In this document: one piece after another, positions 8,375-16,600 of the stretch
How the letters are laid out: each line of letters opens with the position of its first letter
How positions within the stretch are numbered: the stretch's first letter is position 1
Source: Armatimonadota bacterium
GTDB taxonomy: Bacteria > Armatimonadota > Chthonomonadetes > Chthonomonadales > CAJBBX01
DNA length: 64,000 nucleotides
Direction: 5' to 3'
Assembly (NCBI GenBank): GCA_026392115.1
Contig: JAPLCQ010000087.1
Location: 1-64,000, forward strand
Made by a program: the position numbers and the translations under genes
Notes under the pieces: model-generated
Databases searched by the model: none
What the model saw: only the letters and a program-made list of their open reading frames with translations
Told to the model about the DNA's origin: nothing

Positions 8375-8560
8375 TCAGTGCGCCGGGAGCCGCACGAAGA
8401 TGGGGTTGGAGTGGAACCAGAGGTCTCACCAGGGATTGGCGTCCACGACATCCAGGGCCGGCGCACCAACATCGGTGTTGGAGCCGCGTACCCGGAGCCA
8501 TAACGCCTGCCTGACGACTCGAACCGGTGGCGGGACGGCCCAGACCGGCTGTCGCAACGC
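8375..8560 (-). pseudogene. Decayed copy of the PHP gene's 3' end
   Basis: The minus strand encodes LRVRGSNTDVGAPALDVVDA and NPW, then a stop, then DLWF and SNPIFVRLPAH with a final TGA at 8375. The intact gene at 8890 reads LRVRGSNTEVEAPVMDTVGA, NPWR, DLWF and SNPIFVRLPMA. The Arg codon CGA has become TGA. A frame change separates LRVRGSN from an upstream RHRFE segment that also matches. Similarity fades at about 8560. It is therefore a non-functional duplicate of the last 55-60 codons. From 8560 to 8640 nothing else is recognisable. Confidence 0.8.
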
Positions 8561-8660
8561 CGTTGCTGCGCCCGTGTCCCCGGACCCATGGCGGGCCGCC
8601 AAGATCACGGTCCCTTAATCGTCCATTAACCCCACGTTACTACACCCGGGCTACACTGAC

Positions 8661-8772
8661 TGTGATCGGACAAAGACTTACCGATCAGCCACAATGCGTA
8701 CCGTCGAAGTCTCTCCTCCATATCGTGGATCGTTCGGGGGCCCGTCCGACTTGATCGGATGGGTCCCCTTTT
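8661..8772 (+). ncRNA. Candidate small RNA ending in an intrinsic terminator, copy 2
   Basis: The second copy of the element at 8226-8339. TGATCGG (8663-8669) pairs with CCGATCA (8681-8687), a 7-bp stem with an unrelated 11-base loop; GCGTACC follows as in copy 1. The terminator starts at 8737: GGGG plus CCCGTCCGA pairs with TCGGATGGG plus CCCC with one bulged T, followed by TTTTCTT. A TACACT box at 8652-8657 could be a -10 element. Like copy 1, it precedes the end of a PHP coding sequence on the other strand, so the whole block may simply have been duplicated. Confidence 0.45.
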
Positions 8773-8827
8773 CTTGTCGTACGCCTTTGCGCGAAACCTG
8801 GCGGAACAGTTTGTATCCACAAATGGG

Positions 8828-8867
8828 TGCGGCCGCCCCCCTCACGCAACTGAGAGGAGCGGCCGCA
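8828..8867 (-). terminator. Hairpin downstream of the PHP gene
   Basis: TGCGGCCGC (8828-8836) pairs with GCGGCCGCA (8859-8867), and a short CTCA/TGAG stem can form inside. It lies 23 bases beyond the stop codon of the PHP gene on the minus strand. No T-run follows. Confidence 0.5.
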
Positions 8868-8889
8868 TCGGATTGCGCAAGACGAAGTC

Positions 8890-10398
8890 TCAGGCCATCG
8901 GTAGCCGCACGAAGATGGGGTTGGAGTAGAACCAGAGGTCTCGCCACGGGTTGGCGCCGACCGTGTCCATGACCGGCGCTTCGACTTCGGTGTTGGAGCC
9001 GCGCACCCGAAGGTAGAAGCCCTTCCCGACGTTCTCGAACCGGTGGCGGAAGACCATGTAGGGCCCCTCGCGCCGGGCTTCCGACGGCCTCAACTGCGCC
9101 ACCACGCGCGTGGTCGGGTTCGAAAGCGCGTCGCGGTCCGCAGCCGGTCCGAGGATGTCGCCGGCGATCAGGTCCACATGGTGCAGGCGCGGCGTCTCGC
9201 CGGCGAAGTTGGGCCGGTTCGGAACGCGCAGGCGGATCGTGACATCCACCGGGGAGCCGGGCCTCGTCAGGGCCAGGGAGCCGCCCATGGTGGCCGCGTC
9301 GCCGTGGGCCGAGGCCCAGATCTCCAGACGGTCGATGAGGCCGCCCAGGACGGTGAACATGCTGCCCGACCGCAGGGCGTCCAGGATCGCCTCGGGGTTG
9401 CGCCGGCGGGCGAATGCCCAGGTCTTGGCGTACTCGCCGGGGAAGAAGTCCGGCTCCGTCTGCGCGTCACCCATCTTGCCGGTCCGGGTGACGTAGCCCC
9501 TGGTCAGGTAGGTGGACTGGTCAACGAGGGCGCGTTCGTCCCAGTGCTTGTGGCTGTCCGAATCGGCGGTGATGTACCAGGGCCGCCCCTCGCCCAGCAG
9601 GCTGTCCCAGAGGCCGCCCACCTTGGCCACATACCAGTCGTAGCCGCCGAAGGTCCGGTACGCCTCGGCGGGGTAGCCCGAGTAGGACTCGGCCGACGGC
9701 TTGTTGTCGTACTCGCCGCGGGCCTTGCCCGTGAGCCCCCCGGCCTGATGCCCCGGCGCACCCTCGAATCCGCGGGCCACGCTCGGGCCCGCGTCGGACC
9801 AGGCGCGCATCTCGTGCGGGCTGTCGAGCCCCCTGCGCGCCGGGTGGTTGGCGATGAAGAGGGGCTTCGGCGTGATCGACTCCAGATACTGGACGCCCTG
9901 AACCGCGATGGCTTCGGTGTTCTTGGCGCCGGGCAGAGAGACGTTCTTGGCGTCGAAGATCGCCTCGAACGTGGCCGCGTGCTGGGCCTCCTCGGCGCCG
10001 ACCGGGAGGATCACGCTGCCGTGTTCGGCCGCGGGGATGTTCCACTCGACGCCCTGGAACACGGTGAGGCCGGGGTTCGCGCGCCTCGCCGCCAGCAGCT
10101 CCGGGTACGCCTGCGCCAGCGCCACCTTGTCGTGCCGGGGGCCGCCATGGTCCGTGATGACGCACCAGTCGAGGCCGTAGCGGCGTGCGGCGGCGACCTG
10201 CTGCGCGATCTCGTAGAGGCCGTCGGGGCTGTACTTTGTATGGATATGGTGGTCGCCGGCCAGCCACCAGCCTCCGGCGTAGGGGTTCATCCCGGCCGAC
10301 GCACGGCCCGCCGACAGAGACCCCGTACCCAGGGTCAGCGTAAGGCCGGCCGCCCTGGTGAGGACCACGCGGCGAGTCATCTGAGCAGGATTCGTCAT
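8890..10398 (-). CDS. Tat-exported PHP-domain metallophosphoesterase-like protein
   Basis: A 502-residue protein. The N-terminus MTRRVVLTRAAGLTLTLG (about residues 7-24) looks like a twin-arginine signal. The PHP-domain metal motif follows as AGDHHIHTKYSPDG near residue 50, with WCVITDHGG and further His/Asp sites (FIANHPARR, ITADSDSHKHWDE) for a multi-metal centre. Exported PHP proteins of this length in related phyla have no proven substrate; the fold supports phosphoester or similar hydrolysis. The C-terminal 150 residues form a beta-rich domain ending SNPIFVRLPMA. A broken copy of this end lies at 8375-8560. A ribosome site GGAGG precedes the start. Confidence 0.82.
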   Translation of the reverse strand: MTNPAQMTRRVVLTRAAGLTLTLGTGSLSAGRASAGMNPYAGGWWLAGDHHIHTKYSPDGLYEIAQQVAAARRYGLDWCVITDHGGPRHDKVALAQAYPELLAARRANPGLTVFQGVEWNIPAAEHGSVILPVGAEEAQHAATFEAIFDAKNVSLPGAKNTEAIAVQGVQYLESITPKPLFIANHPARRGLDSPHEMRAWSDAGPSVARGFEGAPGHQAGGLTGKARGEYDNKPSAESYSGYPAEAYRTFGGYDWYVAKVGGLWDSLLGEGRPWYITADSDSHKHWDERALVDQSTYLTRGYVTRTGKMGDAQTEPDFFPGEYAKTWAFARRRNPEAILDALRSGSMFTVLGGLIDRLEIWASAHGDAATMGGSLALTRPGSPVDVTIRLRVPNRPNFAGETPRLHHVDLIAGDILGPAADRDALSNPTTRVVAQLRPSEARREGPYMVFRHRFENVGKGFYLRVRGSNTEVEAPVMDTVGANPWRDLWFYSNPIFVRLPMA

Positions 10399-10544
10399 GG
10401 TTCAACACCTCCGTGGGTGCTCGAGCGCCGGCGCCACCTTCACTGTGCCCGATTATGGCCGATCAATGTCAAGGGCGCGTTAGGCGAACGCGACGGGAGG
10501 CCGACGACGCCCGGCGACGCTGCCGGATCGCCCCTGACGCCGAA

Positions 10545-10576
10545 GAGGCCCCCGTGCGAGATCGCACGGGGGCCTC
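10545..10576 (-). terminator. Strong hairpin after the SufR-like gene
   Basis: GAGGCCCCCGTGCG (10545-10558) pairs with CGCACGGGGGCCTC (10563-10576). It begins 24 bases past the regulator's stop on the minus strand. There is no T-run, only TTC after the stem. Confidence 0.6.
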
Positions 10577-10599
10577 CAGCATCGGCTGCGGCTAGGCGA

Positions 10600-11235
10600 T
10601 TAGCCCTTGACCTTGATCTTGAAGGCGCAGGTGAAGTCGCCGGAGGCGATGTGGGAGGTCCGCTCGACCTTGCCGGTCTTGCCCATGATCTCCTGGAAGA
10701 AGCGGAGCTCGGTGTCGCACAGGCCCTGATGCTCCTTGGCCACCTTGCAGATGGCGCAGTTCAGCTCGGTCAGGGTCAGCGTGCCGTCCTCGTTCTCGGC
10801 GAGGTCGGCCATGTAGCCGAGCTCGGTCTGAATCTTGGCGAGCTCACGAGCGCGGCCGGCCCCGTCCTTCTCCTCGGTGCGGTAACGGTACTGGGCTACG
10901 AGCCGGTCGCAGCGGCGGTCGAAGATCTTGGTCAGCCCCTCGGTTCCCAGCGTGTCGGCTGTATGGTCGAGGAGGGCGTTGGCCAGATCGTCGTAGGAGC
11001 GCGGGAAGGTCTCGTCGCCGGCGGGCGAGATGGCGTACCGGTGAACCGGGCGGCCTACGGATCGGCGCTCGATGGTGGTGCGGACAAGCCCCTCGGCCTC
11101 GAGCGCGGCCAGATGCTGCCGAACCGCCACCGGGCTGATGTGCAGTTCGTCTCCGAGCGTATCGGCGGTCATGGGGCCGTTCTCCTTGATCGCGCCGATA
11201 ATCTCCTGCCTTGTGAATCCATTTGTCTTTGACAT
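10600..11235 (-). CDS. SufR-like winged-helix transcriptional regulator with cysteine cluster
   Basis: A 211-residue DNA-binding protein. Residues 8-70 form a winged helix-turn-helix (TADTLGDELHISPVAVRQHL, then GLVRTTIERRSVGRPVHRY). The C-terminal half carries Cys160, Cys163, Cys173 and Cys203 in TELNCAICKVAKEHQGLC and DFTCAFKIK. The C-x12-C spacing (160 to 173) plus a distal Cys resembles SufR-type regulators, which bind a [4Fe-4S] cluster and repress iron-sulfur assembly genes. Whether it controls suf genes cannot be seen, since none are nearby. It stands alone, with a hairpin terminator downstream. Confidence 0.82.
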   Translation of the reverse strand: MSKTNGFTRQEIIGAIKENGPMTADTLGDELHISPVAVRQHLAALEAEGLVRTTIERRSVGRPVHRYAISPAGDETFPRSYDDLANALLDHTADTLGTEGLTKIFDRRCDRLVAQYRYRTEEKDGAGRARELAKIQTELGYMADLAENEDGTLTLTELNCAICKVAKEHQGLCDTELRFFQEIMGKTGKVERTSHIASGDFTCAFKIKVKG

Positions 11236-11401
11236 CTTTCTCGTAACGCTCCCCTTTGTATTCCGGTGTGGTCGCGGCCTCAGCGGGCGCGCTCATGCAG
11301 GCAGCGAAAGGCGCGGCGCACTTCTCACCCACCGGTTGGACTGGGCTATTGTACCCTTTCGCATAGAAAGCGATAGGTTGCGCGTCGTGGAGATGCGCGG
11401 T

Positions 11402-12466
11402 TCAGGGCCACATGGCGCACATTTCAAGACCCATGGTCTCCGGCAAGCCCGCCATGACGTTCATGTTCTGGATCGCCTGCGACGCCTGACCCTTGCCGAG
11501 GTTGTCCAGCGCCGAAACCACGGTGACGCGGCCCGTCCGGCCATCGACGCCGAGGCCGATGTGGCACATGTTGGAGAGCGCCGTGTGCTTTGTGGAGGGC
11601 AATCCGTCGGTGATCCAGACGAACGGCTCGCCGGCGTAGAAACGGCGGTAGCGGGCCAGCAGGTCGTCGCGGCTCACGTCGGCGGTCAGCTGCGCGTAGC
11701 AGGTGGCCAGGATGCCCCGCGTCATGGGCGCCAGGTGCGGCGTAAACGTGATCGCCAGCGGTGTGCCGGCAAGGCGGGAGATCTCTTGCTCGATCTCCGG
11801 CGTGTGGCGGTGCGTGCCGGAGATCTTGTAGGCCGTCATGCTCTCGTTGGCCTCGGCGAAGTGGAACTCCTGGCAGTACTTGGCCCTCCCGCCGCCGGAG
11901 ATGCCGGACTTGGCGTCGACCACGATGCTGTGCGGGTCCGCCAGGCCGCCCACGCCGGGCGACGCCGGGCTCTCGGCGAAGAGGGGCGCCAGCGCCAGGA
12001 TCGAGGCGGTCGTATAGCACCCGGGGTTGCCCACCACGGCGGCGGTGCGGATGGCCTCGCGGTGCAGCTCGGGCAGGCCGTAGGCCGCCTCGGCGCTCAG
12101 GTCCGGCGAGGCGTGGGGCCCCTTGTACCAGGCGTCGTAGACGGTCGTGTCGCGGAAGCGGTAGTCCGCGCTCAGGTCGATGACGCGGCAACCGGCGGCG
12201 ACCAGCTCCGGCGCCTGGCGCATGGCCGCGCCGTTGTCGCGCGCGAGGAAGACGAAGTCGCATTCCGCCAGGCGGTCGGGCGCGGCGGCGGGCTCGTAGA
12301 CCAGCTCCACGCGGCCCGACATGCTTGGGAAACCCTCCCACACGGGCTTGCCCGCGTAGGTGGACGAGACGGCCGCCCGGATGGTCGACTCGGGATGCCT
12401 GGCCAGCAGCCGTATCAGCTCGCCGCCTCCGTATCCGGCAGCGCCCACAATGGCGATGGTAAGCAT
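11402..12466 (-). CDS. argC: N-acetyl-gamma-glutamyl-phosphate reductase
   Basis: A 354-residue cytoplasmic enzyme of arginine synthesis that reduces N-acetylglutamyl phosphate to the semialdehyde with NADPH. The N-terminal Rossmann motif is AIVGAAGYGGGELIRLL (residues 4-20); the catalytic Cys150 lies in VGNPGCYTT; GISGGGR and the substrate His region SGTHRHTPEIEQE are present. I chose the ATG at 12466 because the family begins there and AGAGGAC precedes it; the open frame upstream has no homology. No other arg gene is adjacent, so it appears to be a single-gene unit. A TATACT box about 50 bases upstream could be its -10 element. Confidence 0.95.
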   Translation of the reverse strand: MLTIAIVGAAGYGGGELIRLLARHPESTIRAAVSSTYAGKPVWEGFPSMSGRVELVYEPAAAPDRLAECDFVFLARDNGAAMRQAPELVAAGCRVIDLSADYRFRDTTVYDAWYKGPHASPDLSAEAAYGLPELHREAIRTAAVVGNPGCYTTASILALAPLFAESPASPGVGGLADPHSIVVDAKSGISGGGRAKYCQEFHFAEANESMTAYKISGTHRHTPEIEQEISRLAGTPLAITFTPHLAPMTRGILATCYAQLTADVSRDDLLARYRRFYAGEPFVWITDGLPSTKHTALSNMCHIGLGVDGRTGRVTVVSALDNLGKGQASQAIQNMNVMAGLPETMGLEMCAMWP

Positions 12467-12627
12467 ATGCGTCCTCTCTGTGCAACGGATTCCGGCACGA
12501 AGCATCGGCTTTGAGTATATCGCAGTAGCCGACATCGTGCGCACCGAGCGAGCGGCTGGGGCCTGTTTCGCGTGCACGGAGACCACAACGCGGAAGCAGG
12601 CGGTCGTGGGGTACAGTCATTGATTAA

Positions 12628-12647
12628 GGGCCGATAGTGTCGGCCCC
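12628..12647 (+). other. Hairpin in the leader of pseudopilin copy 2
   Basis: GGGCCGA and TCGGCCC form a 7-bp stem about 70 bases ahead of the start at 12715. It may end transcription from upstream or structure the 5' leader. No T-run. Confidence 0.35.
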
Positions 12648-12714
12648 GGCGAGCGGATGCCGCTGCACTACGGGAGGGCAACTGCGCCGCCGCGCACCAT
12701 CGAAGGAGTGCTGC

Positions 12715-13389
12715 ATGTCAAGACGTTCCGGCTTCACCCTGATCGAACTGCTGGTTGTGATCGCCATCATCGCCATCTTGGCGGCGATCCTCTTCCCGGT
12801 CTTCGCCCAGGCCCGCGAGAAGGCCCGCACCTCGTCCTGCCTCTCCAACGTCAAGCAGATCGACCTCGGCGTTCTGATGTACGTCCAGGACTACGACGAG
12901 CGCTTCCCCTACCTTTCGTGGAACGGGAACAACACGCTCGGGCGCCATTGGCAGGACCTGACCATGCCGTACGTGAAGAACACCGGCATCTGGCGCTGTC
13001 CCTCCGCGACCGATCCCGTATCGCAGTCCGGCGGCTGGAACGAAGTCAACGGCTACGTCAACCGCGCCACGGACTACACATGGAACGAGTCCGCCGCATG
13101 GTCGGTCAAGCTCTCCGGCACCGGCAACCCCGCCAGCACCTTCCTGATCATGGACAAGGGCAACTCCCTCTGCTTCACGACATGGTATGACTGGCGCGGC
13201 CGCGCGATGAACACGCTGGACGGCAACTGGAACAGCGTCGCCGGCCCGCACACCGAGGGCAAGAACATCGGCTTCGTCGATGGCCATGCCAAGTTCTTCC
13301 GCAGCCAGGCCATCCGCCCGCGCGACCTGAACGACGGCACCACCGCCGCCGATCCGAACTCGCCCTACTTCGGCCACATGGCGAACTAG
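12715..13389 (+). CDS. Pseudopilin-like protein, copy 2
   Basis: A 224-residue protein of the same family as 7123-7968. The ATG at 12715 follows GAAGGAG and gives [20 protein letters not shown], with cleavage expected before Phe. [20 protein letters not shown] follows the helix, and the C-terminus has [17 protein letters not shown] (H-x9-DG). Short-range order ([17 protein letters not shown]) is typical of the Armatimonadota members. It is followed by its own hairpin and then by another family member on the same strand. Confidence 0.88.
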   Translation: MSRRSGFTLIELLVVIAIIAILAAILFPVFAQAREKARTSSCLSNVKQIDLGVLMYVQDYDERFPYLSWNGNNTLGRHWQDLTMPYVKNTGIWRCPSATDPVSQSGGWNEVNGYVNRATDYTWNESAAWSVKLSGTGNPASTFLIMDKGNSLCFTTWYDWRGRAMNTLDGNWNSVAGPHTEGKNIGFVDGHAKFFRSQAIRPRDLNDGTTAADPNSPYFGHMAN

Positions 13390-13426
13390 TCCCGCAAGGG
13401 ATTTCGTTCGGCTCCGAAACGCAAGA

Positions 13427-13472
13427 GGGGCCGCTCCTTACCCTGTCCAGACACCAGGGAAGGAGCGGCCCC
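13427..13472 (+). terminator. Long hairpin after pseudopilin copy 2
   Basis: GGGGCCGCTCCTT (13427-13439) pairs perfectly with AAGGAGCGGCCCC (13460-13472); CCCTG/CAGGG extends the pairing inside. The following ATTGCTTT is only weakly T-rich. It lies 37 bases past the stop codon. Confidence 0.65.
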
Positions 13473-13797
13473 ATTGCTTTGGGCTTTCGCCGCGGAACGG
13501 CGTCGCCACACGTCGTACGGTGGTCCCGATGACGGCCGACCGGCGCTGCATCCGGTCGCACATCAGCCGGCGCTAAGGAGGGCTAGCACCCTCATAGACG
13601 CTCCGCCCACCCGCCGGGTTCCCGGTGTCGCGCCGTTTTTCGCCTCTGCGGGCGTGTACGGGGAGGAATCGCATCGCCGACTGCGGAACAATGCAGTACC
13701 ATAGTGTGTCGCACCGTAGTACGAGGCCGGCGCCGCGATGAGCGTCGCCGCCCTACTGCAGACCATGAAGGTCAAAGTACCCATGGAGGGAAGTCGC
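13473..13797. other. Intergenic stretch before pseudopilin copy 3
   Basis: About 325 bases without a convincing gene. A GTTTTT run near 13634 follows GC-rich text but without a clean stem. A TACCATAGT near 13695 could be a promoter -10 region. I recognise no known riboswitch. Confidence 0.3.
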
Positions 13798-14562
13798 ATG
13801 TCGAGACGTCGAGGCTTTACCCTGATCGAGCTGCTGGTGGTGATCGCCATCATCGCGATCCTGGCCGCGATCCTGTTCCCGGTCTTCGCCCGCGCCCGCG
13901 CAGCCGCTCGGAAGTCCGTCTGCCTCAGCAACATGAAGCAGATCGGCCTGGCCGTGATGATGTACACCCAGGACTACGACGAAGTCTACGCGCCGAACCG
14001 CATGTTCCCGCCGGGAACCAGCGACTACAACGCGAACCCGCCCACCGGCGCCACCTGGCGCGCGGCCGTGTTCCCCTACCACAAGAACAAGCAGATTTTC
14101 AACTGCCCGGACGACGCCCGTAACGTCAACTGGTCCGAGGCGTACCTGGACTGCGTGCTCTACCGTGGCGGCAACTGCACCGGCTCCGGCGACCGCGGAA
14201 ACTACCACCTGTCCTATGCCTACAACGGCGGCGTGTTCAACAACACCACCGGCATCAAGGCCGCCCGCATCCAGGCTCCGGCCCAGGTGCTCATGATCCA
14301 GGAGACCCGCATGGAGTACCCCGACCTCGGGTACTGGTGCACCCCCTGGGATCTCAGCGGCGTCTTCCAGCTGACCGGCGCCGGCGCCTGGATCAGCCAC
14401 GACGGTATGCTGAACTGGACGTTCGCCGACGGTCACGCCAAGGCCATGAAGCTCGGCGCCACCGCCAGCCCGACCTGGATGTGGTACGAGGGCAACGTGA
14501 ACGAGACCGACAGGACCAACTTCCTGAACGGCATCCGCACGGTCAACACCGAGTACCAGTAA
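13798..14562 (+). CDS. Pseudopilin-like protein, copy 3
   Basis: A 254-residue protein. The ATG at 13798 has a GGAGGG ribosome site; [20 protein letters not shown] is the prepilin segment, then [20 protein letters not shown], and a C-terminal [17 protein letters not shown] (H-x9-DG). It differs from copies 1 and 2 in its middle domain, which contains several Cys ([20 protein letters not shown]). Such proteins are likely processed by a prepilin peptidase and displayed or retained at the membrane; their roles are unproven. Confidence 0.88.
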   Translation: MSRRRGFTLIELLVVIAIIAILAAILFPVFARARAAARKSVCLSNMKQIGLAVMMYTQDYDEVYAPNRMFPPGTSDYNANPPTGATWRAAVFPYHKNKQIFNCPDDARNVNWSEAYLDCVLYRGGNCTGSGDRGNYHLSYAYNGGVFNNTTGIKAARIQAPAQVLMIQETRMEYPDLGYWCTPWDLSGVFQLTGAGAWISHDGMLNWTFADGHAKAMKLGATASPTWMWYEGNVNETDRTNFLNGIRTVNTEYQ

Positions 14563-14624
14563 CTCCGTATCAGGTGCGAGGCCCGGAGGCTGCACTGCAG
14601 CCCGCGATCTCGGCACGACGCACC

Positions 14625-14657
14625 AGGGGCCGCCCACTCTCGCAGTGGGCGGCCCCT
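14625..14657. terminator. Bidirectional hairpin between convergent genes
   Basis: AGGGGCCGCCCACT (14625-14638) and AGTGGGCGGCCCCT (14644-14657) form a perfect 14-bp stem with loop CTCGC. It separates pseudopilin copy 3 (+) from the guanylyltransferase gene (-). No T-run on either side. Confidence 0.65.
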
Positions 14658-14675
14658 AGCTGTGGATGGGCGGTC

Positions 14676-15791
14676 CTAGAGAAGCGTGTCGCCGTAGCGC
14701 TCGGTGACCAGTGCGTGCATCTCCTTGATGGCCTCGGCCCGGTCGGCGCGGCAGACCAGCGTGGCATCCGGCGTGTGCACCACCGCCAGGTCGTCGCAGC
14801 CGATCACGGCCAGCAGGTGCTCCGGGTCGGAGCTGGCGACCAGCGTGTTCCTCGAGTCGAGCAGCAGGCTCCGGCCGGGACCCAGCGCGTTGCCGTGTTC
14901 GTCGCGGGGGCAGGTGTTGGCGAACATGGGCCACGAGCCCACGTCCATCCAGCTCAGGTCCAGCGGGATGGCGGCCACGCGCACCAGCGGGTCTCTGCCC
15001 ACCTGCTCCATGACGGCGTAGTCGATGCTCGTCTTCGGCAGCTCGGGGTAGACCTCCGCCAGTACGGCGAGGCGGTCCGGCGCATCCCAGCGCTCCGCCA
15101 GCGCCACCAGCGCGGCGTGGTTCTCCGGGCAGTGCCGCGCCATGGCCGCCAGAATCGTCTCGGCGCGCCAGACGAAGTTGCCGGCGTTCCACGCGTACCG
15201 CTCCGGCTGGGCGGCGTATTCCGCGGCCCGCTCGGCGCCCGGCTTCTCGTGGTAGACCTCCACCCAGCAGGAGCCGTGCGGCCCCGGCGCGCCCATGCGC
15301 ACATAGCCGAACCCGGGCGCACCCCAGGTGGGCCGCACGCCGAAGGCCACCAGCGCGTCGGGCTCCTCCTCGGCCACGGCGAAGCCCCTGTCCACCGCCT
15401 CGCGGAACCGATCCTCGGGCAGGATGATCTGGTCGGCGGAGAAGACGCCCACGGCCGCCTCGGCGTCGCGGGAGGCGATCACGGCCGCCCCGAGCCCCAC
15501 GGCGTTGAGCGTGTCGCGCCCCACCGGCTCTCCCAGGAAGTTCGCCGCCGGCAGCTCCGGCAGGGCCTGCAGGATCACCTCCTCGTGCATCTGCGAGGCG
15601 CAGACGTAGAGGTGAGAGGGGTCAACCAGGCCGCGCAGGCGCTCGGCGGCGGTCTGCAGCAGGCTGCGTCCGTCGGGCAGGGGGATGAGCTGCTTGGGCA
15701 GGCTCCGCCGCGACATGGGCCAGAGGCGCGTGCCCGACCCTCCGGCGATGATCAGCGCGTAACGGTGGTCTTTGCTCGATGCCTTGCCCAT
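14676..15791 (-). CDS. manC: Mannose-1-phosphate guanylyltransferase
   Basis: A 371-residue enzyme that makes GDP-mannose from mannose-1-phosphate and GTP. The nucleotide-binding signature AGGSGTRLWPMSR is at residues 16-28, followed by PKQLIPL; VFSADQII and the sugar-binding WNAGNFVWR and SIDYAVMEQ segments fit the family. It lacks the C-terminal phosphomannose isomerase domain of longer ManC/AlgA proteins. The start at 15791 has GGGGAGC upstream. It is the last of four co-oriented genes (epimerase, kinase, nucleotidyltransferase, this gene). Its product is the substrate of the epimerase encoded first. Confidence 0.92.
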   Translation of the reverse strand: MGKASSKDHRYALIIAGGSGTRLWPMSRRSLPKQLIPLPDGRSLLQTAAERLRGLVDPSHLYVCASQMHEEVILQALPELPAANFLGEPVGRDTLNAVGLGAAVIASRDAEAAVGVFSADQIILPEDRFREAVDRGFAVAEEEPDALVAFGVRPTWGAPGFGYVRMGAPGPHGSCWVEVYHEKPGAERAAEYAAQPERYAWNAGNFVWRAETILAAMARHCPENHAALVALAERWDAPDRLAVLAEVYPELPKTSIDYAVMEQVGRDPLVRVAAIPLDLSWMDVGSWPMFANTCPRDEHGNALGPGRSLLLDSRNTLVASSDPEHLLAVIGCDDLAVVHTPDATLVCRADRAEAIKEMHALVTERYGDTLL

Positions 15792-15808
15792 GAAGCTCCC
15801 CTTCCCGT

Positions 15809-16597
15809 TCAGAAACCCCGCAGGTCGGTGCTCTGGCGCGCCGGCAGTCCCGGCTTCGGCAGACGCTTCAGCACCACATACTCGATGCCCTTGGAGGCGC
15901 AGAACGCACGCTTCTCGGGCTTGTCTCCGTCCTCGTTCACCACGTAGGCGTCGGGGCGAATCCACTCGATCTCCGGCTCCGCGTCCAGCCATCCCATGCC
16001 GCGGGAGACCACGGCCCGGTGGACGTGCCGAACGGACCCGACCATGAAAGCGCGCTCCTCGGCAGGGAAGAGCGGGTGGCCCGGGCCCTTGAGGCTCTCG
16101 ATATTGGCGTCGTTGCCCAGGCACACATAGAGATCGCCGTAGGCGGCGGCCTCCTCGAAGAAGCGGACATGGCCCGTGTGAATCCAGTCGAAGCAGCCCG
16201 TCACCACGGCGCGGCGCACGCCCGGACGCACCTCGAAGCTGGGTGCAACAGGCGGGAAGGGCTCCGAGCCGCCGTCGCCAACGTCCAGCACCTCCATGCC
16301 GGCGCGCTCTATGGACGCAGCCACGGCGAGGTTGCCGCCGGCGACGGCCCACGGCATGTCGCCCACGCTCATAAGCGGCAACGCCTCCAGCACCGTGACC
16401 GCGGAGACCTGGCGCATCGCCTCCAGGAAGTAGCGGCGCTCCGCCTCCGGGAAGCGGGGCGCGGCGCCGGTGATCTCCTCCGCCAGCCAGTCGCTCCAGA
16501 GCGCCACCGTGACGTCGCCCAGTTGCGCGGCGCGGTCCAGCAGCCGCACGCCCGGTGAGCGTGTGTCGTCGAACGCGCCGGTCACCACGATGCGCAT
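15809..16597 (-). CDS. Two-domain cytidylyltransferase-fold sugar nucleotidyltransferase, N-terminal domain degenerate
   Basis: A 262-residue protein made of two related halves. The C-terminal half (from about residue 128) has an intact active site, VVTGCFDWIHTGHVRFFE, with the HxGH motif, then SLKGPGHPLFPAEERAFMV as in HldE/TagD-type enzymes. The N-terminal half begins IVVTGAFDDTRSPGVRLLD and later FPEAERRYFLEAMRQVSAVT, clearly aligned to the second half, but SPGV replaces HTGH, so it should be inactive. It starts 3 bases after the kinase stop (ribosome site GGGAGG). I infer that it activates a phosphorylated sugar supplied by the kinase; nucleotide and sugar are unknown. Confidence 0.82.
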   Translation of the reverse strand: MRIVVTGAFDDTRSPGVRLLDRAAQLGDVTVALWSDWLAEEITGAAPRFPEAERRYFLEAMRQVSAVTVLEALPLMSVGDMPWAVAGGNLAVAASIERAGMEVLDVGDGGSEPFPPVAPSFEVRPGVRRAVVTGCFDWIHTGHVRFFEEAAAYGDLYVCLGNDANIESLKGPGHPLFPAEERAFMVGSVRHVHRAVVSRGMGWLDAEPEIEWIRPDAYVVNEDGDKPEKRAFCASKGIEYVVLKRLPKPGLPARQSTDLRGF

Positions 16598-16600
16598 GGC

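Noticed and set aside
8251-8608. Minus-strand frames of 112 and 60 codons next to the PHP gene
   Set aside because: Each carries only part of the decayed PHP copy in a different frame; they are pieces of a pseudogene.
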